From: Streptacidiphilus sp041262525
GTDB taxonomy: Bacteria > Actinomycetota > Actinomycetes > Streptomycetales > Streptomycetaceae
Direction of reading: 5' to 3'
Length of the DNA: 64,000 nt
NCBI RefSeq assembly: GCF_041262525.1
Contig: NZ_JBGCCK010000001.1
Location: 418,688 to 482,687, forward strand
In this document: positions 59,643 through 64,000 of the stretch, piece after piece
Layout: each line of letters opens with the position of its first letter
Position numbering within the stretch: the first letter of the stretch is position 1
Made by a program: the position numbers and the translations under genes
The notes under the pieces: model-generated
What the model was told of the DNA's origin: nothing
The model's input: the letters and a program-made list of their open reading frames with translations, nothing else
Databases searched by the model: none

Positions 59643-60455
59643 TCACTCCTCGTCGAGGTGCAGCCAGGAGCGGTGCCAGAGCAGCGCGCACTGCCGGTCG
59701 CAGCCCAGACCGGCCAGCGGTTCGCCGAGGCAGCGCAGGCCGTCCAGTTGGTACCACTCGCCGACCGGGTACTGCCAGCGCGGCAGCGCGCGCGGCCGGA
59801 CCTGGCGGAGCACCGGCAGGCGCAGGCCGACGTAGCGGGCCATCGCCGCGTGGAAGGGGACGCCCAGCAGCGTGCCGTCGGAGCCGAGCGTCTGCTGGAT
59901 CTCCTGCAGGCTCCGGACGGTGGCGTGCCGGGTCGGCATCGGCAGTGGCGCGGGGGCGTCGGCCGGGCGCAGCCAGGCGTCGCGGAAGAGCAGCGCGCAG
60001 CCGAGGCCGCAGCCGTCGTCCTCCGGGCCCGCGCCGGCGCAGGTGCCGCCCCGCAGGGTGACCGTGCGGGCGATCCTGCGCATCCGGTAGTGGTCGTCCA
60101 TCATCCGCCGCACCACGTGCTCGACCTGGTACGTGCCGCCGCAGAAGGACCACTGGCTGCCGGTGAACCAGAGCCCGCCGAGCCGGTCGTCCGCGTCCAG
60201 CGTCGCGCGGATCTCCTCCGCGCCGAGCACCGTCACCCACGTGCCGACTGCGAACGCCGACGCCGCGCCCTGCGGGGGGATGCCCGACAGTCGCATCCGC
60301 GCGTGCTCACGGATCCGACGGGTCGGGCGCAACACGCTGAACGGCGGCCGGGCGTGGATCGGCAGACCCTCGTACTGGCAGCGCGCCGCCTGCATCGGCA
60401 GCCCGGCGACAGGCACCTGCGGGGCGGCGGACGCGGGGGCGGTGGGATGGGACAT
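59643..60455 (-). CDS. Tandem-domain Cys-containing hypothetical protein
   Basis: The 270-residue protein contains two repeats of a domain I have seen in actinobacterial hypotheticals: WVTVLGAEEIRATLDAD to ALLFRDAWLRP (about 70-160), and TVRSLQEIQQTLGSDG to ALLWHRSWLHL (about 175-267). Each ends with a Cys triad: C-x9-C-x3-C in the first (GGTCAG...GCGLGC) and C-x9-C-x3-C in the second (LRCLG...GCDRQC). Metal binding is possible. ATG 60455 follows GAGGAG. Function unknown. Confidence 0.65.
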   Translation of the reverse strand: MSHPTAPASAAPQVPVAGLPMQAARCQYEGLPIHARPPFSVLRPTRRIREHARMRLSGIPPQGAASAFAVGTWVTVLGAEEIRATLDADDRLGGLWFTGSQWSFCGGTYQVEHVVRRMMDDHYRMRRIARTVTLRGGTCAGAGPEDDGCGLGCALLFRDAWLRPADAPAPLPMPTRHATVRSLQEIQQTLGSDGTLLGVPFHAAMARYVGLRLPVLRQVRPRALPRWQYPVGEWYQLDGLRCLGEPLAGLGCDRQCALLWHRSWLHLDEE

Positions 60456-60663
60456 CGGACGACTCCTCATCGGCTGGGTCGGCTGGCTGCGCGGGGGGAA
60501 AGCGAGCCGGCTCGCGCTGCCGATGGTAGCCATGCGGCTACGGATTGGAGTCATCGCTCACCCGGTCGAGCGAGGCCCCGCCCCGGCGAGTTGACGCCGG
60601 CCCCGGGTGTCGGCGAGGCCGGGCGCAGGCGCAGAATGACCGTGCTGGGAGGTTCAGGGGAGG

Positions 60664-61455
60664 ATGCGCGTGTTCCGGCACTGGTGGTTTCTCAGGCTGC
60701 TGCGCCGCGCGGAGAACGCGCAGGCCTCTGCGGCCGGGCAGAGTTCGGCGGAGCGGCGTTCGACGCGCGAACAGCAGGAGCTGCTGCTGCGCGAGTGGGA
60801 GGTCATGCGGGATCGCCTGGCCGGCCTGGCCGCCGAGCGAGTCGCGGCGGCCGGGGACGTGATGCGTGCGGCAGAGGTCGAACTCGCGCCCGAGGAGCAG
60901 GCGGCGCGGCGGCACTACGAGTGGGCGATCCAGGCCTACCAGGCCGCGGGCAAGCTGCTGGACGAGGCCGCCGACCTGCCCGACCTGGCGGCCGCCGTGG
61001 TGCTGGCCGAACGCGCGGTGGAGCGCCTGGTCGCCACGCACGCGCAGCACGAGCACGTTCGGTTGGAGGGCGGCACCACCCGCTGCTTCTACAACCCGCT
61101 GCACGGCCCGGCGCGTTCGGGCGCGGTCCAGCCGCCGCACGGCAAGCGACGGCAGCGCCCGCGCACCGGCCGCCTGGACGCCGCCGCGGACCGCTTCCCC
61201 GCCTGCAGGTCGTGCCGCGACGCGATCCACGCCGGCCAGACGCCGGACGTGCTGCCCGCCCTGCTCGAAGTCGACCGCGGCTGGGGCCGCCGCCGGATCC
61301 GGGTGCTGGTGCCGTACTTCGAAGTCCCGCAGCAGTGGTCTCTCTGGTCCGTCACCGGCTGCGGGGCCTACGACGACACCACCCCGGCCCAGGTCCTCCG
61401 TGGCGAACACCGCCGCCGCGTCCAGCCCCGGCGCTCGAAGCGGGCACTCGGGTGA
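60664..61455 (+). CDS. Uncharacterised coiled-coil / Cys-pair protein
   Basis: The 263-residue protein starts with a basic amphipathic segment (VFRHWWFLRLLRR), then a long helical region (about 25-125; REQQELLLREWEVMRDRLAG) likely to form a coiled coil. The C-terminal half has CFYNPLHGP, FPACRSCRDAIHAG and VTGCGAYDDTTP, where Cys and His could bind metal. ATG 60664 is adjacent to GGGGAGG; GTG 60670 has better spacing and may be the true start. No family recognised. Confidence 0.65.
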   Translation: MRVFRHWWFLRLLRRAENAQASAAGQSSAERRSTREQQELLLREWEVMRDRLAGLAAERVAAAGDVMRAAEVELAPEEQAARRHYEWAIQAYQAAGKLLDEAADLPDLAAAVVLAERAVERLVATHAQHEHVRLEGGTTRCFYNPLHGPARSGAVQPPHGKRRQRPRTGRLDAAADRFPACRSCRDAIHAGQTPDVLPALLEVDRGWGRRRIRVLVPYFEVPQQWSLWSVTGCGAYDDTTPAQVLRGEHRRRVQPRRSKRALG

Positions 61456-61635
61456 GAAGCCCTGGTAGCCGAAATTGCTGCGGAGCCTGGCGTCGGCACC
61501 ATGCGTAAGCATTATGTAAATGACAGAACCAGGACAGGAGCGCAATCGCGTTCCGTAACCCGCTCGACCGGCGGGAATCGCGCTAGGGTCGTGATTCCCG
61601 AGCGGTTGCGGGACGACCGGAAGGAGCACGTGGGC

Positions 61636-61863
61636 ATGCCGGCGGACGAGGCGGTGATCGGCTGCACCGGGCGGTTGCTGATCGGCACGCGCGGCAGCGA
61701 CGGGCCCGGGGAGGTGCTGGTCCGGGTGCGCGGCGGGACGGAGGCTTTCTTGGCCTGGTCCCCGGAGCCGCTGCCGGTGGGGACGACCGTCCTGGTCATC
61801 GAGTCCCGGGGGGCGCGACAGGTCGACGTGATCGAGTGGGACGCACCCCTCGACGCTCCGTGA
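61636..61863 (+). CDS. Small NfeD-like (OB-fold) protein
   Basis: The 75-residue protein reads GCTGRLLIGTRGSDGPGEVL, then PLPVGTTVLVIESRGARQVD. This is the compact beta-barrel pattern of NfeD C-terminal domains, without membrane helices. ATG 61636 has AGGAG 9 nt upstream. NfeD proteins are regularly encoded beside flotillins, and a flotillin gene follows 115 bp downstream, which supports the call. Confidence 0.65.
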   Translation: MPADEAVIGCTGRLLIGTRGSDGPGEVLVRVRGGTEAFLAWSPEPLPVGTTVLVIESRGARQVDVIEWDAPLDAP

Positions 61864-61978
61864 CCGCTGCATCAGACTCGTCGCAGTCGCAACCCGCGCA
61901 GCAGTCCCCATAGCGCAGACAGAGCAGATAGAGCAGTAAGCAGCTCTGACAGCAGTATCAACGGAGGAGACGAGAAGG

Positions 61979-63148
61979 ATGTTCGGTTACCGCGTACCGG
62001 CCCCCGACGAGGCGATGCTGATCTCCGGTGGCAGACGTGGGCTCGGGGGTGCACCGTTCCGCGTCGTCACCGGCCATGGGAAGTTCGTGCTGCCGGTCTT
62101 TCGCAAGACCCGCTTTCTGACCCTGGCCATGTGCGAGTCCGAGGTCGCCGAGACCTGTGTGACCCGGCAGGGCATCGCGCTCACCGTGCGCGCCGTGATC
62201 GCCTTCAAGGTCGGCAACGACCACGAGAGCATCGTCAACGCCGGTCAGCGCTTCCTCTCCGACCAGGACCAGATGTCCATTCTCACCGGCCGGATCTTTG
62301 CAGGTCACCTGCGCTCGATCATCGGCTCGATGACGGTGGAGGAGATCGTCACCGAGCGGCAGAAGCTGGCCACCGAGGTGCTGGAGACCTCCAAGCCGGA
62401 GATGGCCAGGATCGGCCTGATCGTCGACTCGTTGCAGATCCAGTCGATCGACGACGGCCAGACCGGTTACATCGCGGCGATGGCCGCGCCGCACAAGGCG
62501 AACATCCAGCGGGCCGCGCAGGTCGCGCAGGCCGCGGCCACCCAGGCGTCCGCCGAGGCGGAGCAGGCGGCGGCCCGTAACCAGGCCGAGTACGCGCGGC
62601 AGACCGCCGTCGTCAAGGCGCAGTACACCGCCGAGATCGACCGGGCCCAGGCCCAGGCCGCGCAGGCGGGCCCGCTGGCCGCCGCGCACGCGCAGCAGGA
62701 GGTGCTGGCGGCCCAGACCGAGCTGGCCCAGCGCGCGGCGGAGCTGCGTCAGCAGCAGTTGGTCGCGGAGATCGTGAAGCCCGCGGAGGCGGAGGCCGAG
62801 CGGATCCGGGTGCTGGCCCTGGCCGAGGCCGAGCGGATGAAGATCCAGGCGGAGGCGGCGGCCTCGCACGACCGCGTCGCGCTGGACCGGATGCTGATCG
62901 ACCAGCTGCCGCAGATCGTCAAGGAGGCGGCCGGCGGCCTGGCCGGCGCCAACGTCAACGTGCTGAACGGCGCGGACGGGCTGGGCGAGATCGCGGCCGG
63001 GCTGGTCGGACAGGGCCTGACGATCCTGGACTCGGTGCGGCGCAACATGGGCGCCCCGCAGTCCCCCGAGGGCTCGAACGTGTCGAAGGCGGGTCAGGCG
63101 CGCCGGGACCGCAAGGAGTTGAACGGCGGTCAGATCGACGTCGACTGA
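61979..63148 (+). CDS. Flotillin-like SPFH-domain protein
   Basis: The 389-residue protein has an SPFH domain (about 10-180; ETCVTRQGIALTVRAVIAFK, VEEIVTERQKLATEVLE) and then a long Ala/Glu-rich coiled coil (about 180-310; QAAATQASAEAEQAAARNQA) typical of flotillins. It has no N-terminal membrane helix and probably attaches peripherally. Flotillins organise membrane microdomains. ATG 61979 has GGAGGAGACGAG upstream. It pairs with the NfeD-like gene upstream. Confidence 0.88.
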   Translation: MFGYRVPAPDEAMLISGGRRGLGGAPFRVVTGHGKFVLPVFRKTRFLTLAMCESEVAETCVTRQGIALTVRAVIAFKVGNDHESIVNAGQRFLSDQDQMSILTGRIFAGHLRSIIGSMTVEEIVTERQKLATEVLETSKPEMARIGLIVDSLQIQSIDDGQTGYIAAMAAPHKANIQRAAQVAQAAATQASAEAEQAAARNQAEYARQTAVVKAQYTAEIDRAQAQAAQAGPLAAAHAQQEVLAAQTELAQRAAELRQQQLVAEIVKPAEAEAERIRVLALAEAERMKIQAEAAASHDRVALDRMLIDQLPQIVKEAAGGLAGANVNVLNGADGLGEIAAGLVGQGLTILDSVRRNMGAPQSPEGSNVSKAGQARRDRKELNGGQIDVD

Positions 63149-63298
63149 CAGTGAGGATGTAGATGGCACCGCTCCGGGGTCTGACCCTCCGACTGACTGA
63201 CGCTCCGGCTGTCCTTGGGTTGAATCGTCGGCCGTCCGGGCGGTGCCAGTACGCACCGCGCCGGTCGGGAGCCTGTGACCTAATAGCGCCTCTGTGTG

Positions 63299-64000
63299 TC
63301 AAGCGGCGGCGGCGAGGCGGGTGTGATGGTCGCGTTTCATGATCCGGTAGACCACGTTGGACAGCCGTCGCTTCAAGGCCCGGCGGGCCTCGGAGGGCGT
63401 CTTCCCCTCGGCGATCTTGCGCAGGTAGTAGTCCTGGCCGCGGCCGCCGTCGCGGATCTGGCAGATCGCGATCGTGTGCAGGACCGAGTTCAACGCCCGG
63501 TTGCCGCCGGTGTTGAGCCGGTGGCGGACGTTGTTGCCGCTGGACGCGTCCAGCGGGGCGCTGCCGGTGTAGCTGGCGAAGTGGTGCTCGGTCGGGAAGC
63601 GGGTGACGTCGCCGACGTGCCCGAGCACCTTCGCGGCCAGCACGGTGCCCAGGCCAGGCAGCCGGGTAAGCGTGGTCCGCGTCGCGGCCAGTGCCTCGCG
63701 CATCTGGACCTCGTTGTCCTTGACCAGCCGGTCCAGGCGTCGAAGGTCGGCCAGCAGGTCGCGGGCTATGTCGCGGCGGCAGCTGTCCGTGGCGGTGACG
63801 GGACGGATGCCCTTCATCGCGGCGGCGGCCTTGTCAGCGGACAGGCCGGTGGCCACGCCTCCGGGCAGCAGGTCACGCAGGACGGCGTGGAGCCGGTTCA
63901 GCACACGGGTGCGTTCGTGGACCAGGTCGTCGCGGCGCTCGGTCAGCAGCCGCAGGATCGTGGTCTGGTCCTCGGCGGTGACCTGCCGCAGGTCGGGGCG
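63299..64000 (-). CDS. IS110-family transposase, C-terminal part (continues outside window)
   Basis: The visible 233 residues contain the transposase_20 domain LTRLPGLGTVLAAKVLGHVG, FASYTGSAPLDASSGNN and NRALNSVLHTIAICQ with a serine region, typical of IS110/IS116. The N-terminal DEDD catalytic half lies beyond the window edge. The stop is near TCAAGCGGCG at about 63299. The element's end is probably in 63149-63298, which holds no other gene. It bounds the flotillin gene on the right. Confidence 0.92.
   Translation of the reverse strand, partial: RPDLRQVTAEDQTTILRLLTERRDDLVHERTRVLNRLHAVLRDLLPGGVATGLSADKAAAAMKGIRPVTATDSCRRDIARDLLADLRRLDRLVKDNEVQMREALAATRTTLTRLPGLGTVLAAKVLGHVGDVTRFPTEHHFASYTGSAPLDASSGNNVRHRLNTGGNRALNSVLHTIAICQIRDGGRGQDYYLRKIAEGKTPSEARRALKRRLSNVVYRIMKRDHHTRLAAAA

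Noticed and set aside
1..64000. CRISPR array or rRNA operon
   Set aside because: No regularly spaced short repeats and no rRNA-like sequence were seen. The only regular repeats are the four tRNA-derived cores, spaced in kilobases.

Overview
The window is high-GC actinobacterial DNA, most likely from Streptomycetaceae (Streptomyces, Kitasatospora or Streptacidiphilus). Reasons: strong GC3 bias, frequent GTG starts, GTGA/ATGA stop-start overlaps, a mycothiol-dependent maleylpyruvate isomerase-family enzyme, many TetR/MarR regulators, and secreted proteins of streptomycete type. No rRNA gene, intact tRNA or CRISPR array was found.

Region 1 (1-9.9 kb) is accessory. It holds the 3' part of an NAD-dependent DNA ligase, a suppressor-of-fused-domain protein, and a complete IS21-family element. 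That element sits inside a small gene for a ribosomal L7/L12 C-terminal-domain-like protein: the 7-bp target duplication is visible and removing the IS restores the frame. Then come a SMI1/KNR4 protein, a HEPN-motif protein, a large beta-propeller protein and an unknown 312-aa protein.

Region 2 (9.9-20.65 kb) is an accretion array. Four copies of the 3' half of a tRNA-Ser(GGA) gene, from anticodon loop to acceptor end, occur in the same orientation. Each has a related upstream arm and is followed by a strong hairpin. This is the expected trace of serial integration by elements using one tRNA attachment site. The compartments carry an IS630 remnant, a Pyr4-like membrane cyclase candidate with TetR, a CrtC-like protein with TetR, an RHH-PIN toxin-antitoxin pair, a frameshifted gene, a 925-aa secreted beta-helix/repeat protein, and a YefM-YoeB pair.

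Region 3 (20.7-30.4 kb) has an SRPBCC protein, a secreted propeller protein and metal homeostasis genes. A PRC/MgtE-N/CBS protein is translationally coupled to an Nramp-related transporter whose binding-site motifs are changed. A P1B-4 metal ATPase is coupled to a thioredoxin-like ferredoxin and faces a CzrA-type ArsR sensor.

Region 4 (30.4-47.3 kb) is mostly small metabolic and regulatory genes: hydrolases, an alcohol dehydrogenase, a CEOS/alanine-dehydrogenase-like enzyme, a TetX-like monooxygenase with divergent TetR, a MocR/AhpD-like pair, a GlxA-type AraC regulator, a GH53 galactanase, and a DHA2 exporter with TetR and a multi-site operator. Decayed fragments (SDR, cupin, PhnA) lie between them.

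Region 5 (47.3-64 kb) holds a zinc-type ABC importer operon with Zur-like boxes, a MarR/EamA exporter pair, an M20 dipeptidase, two tandem MarR-like genes, an NmrA-like SDR, a secreted beta-helix glycosidase candidate, several uncharacterised proteins, an NfeD-like/flotillin pair, and a partial IS110-type transposase at the right edge. Two hairpins with parS-like loops (56.2 and 59.6 kb) lie between convergent genes.
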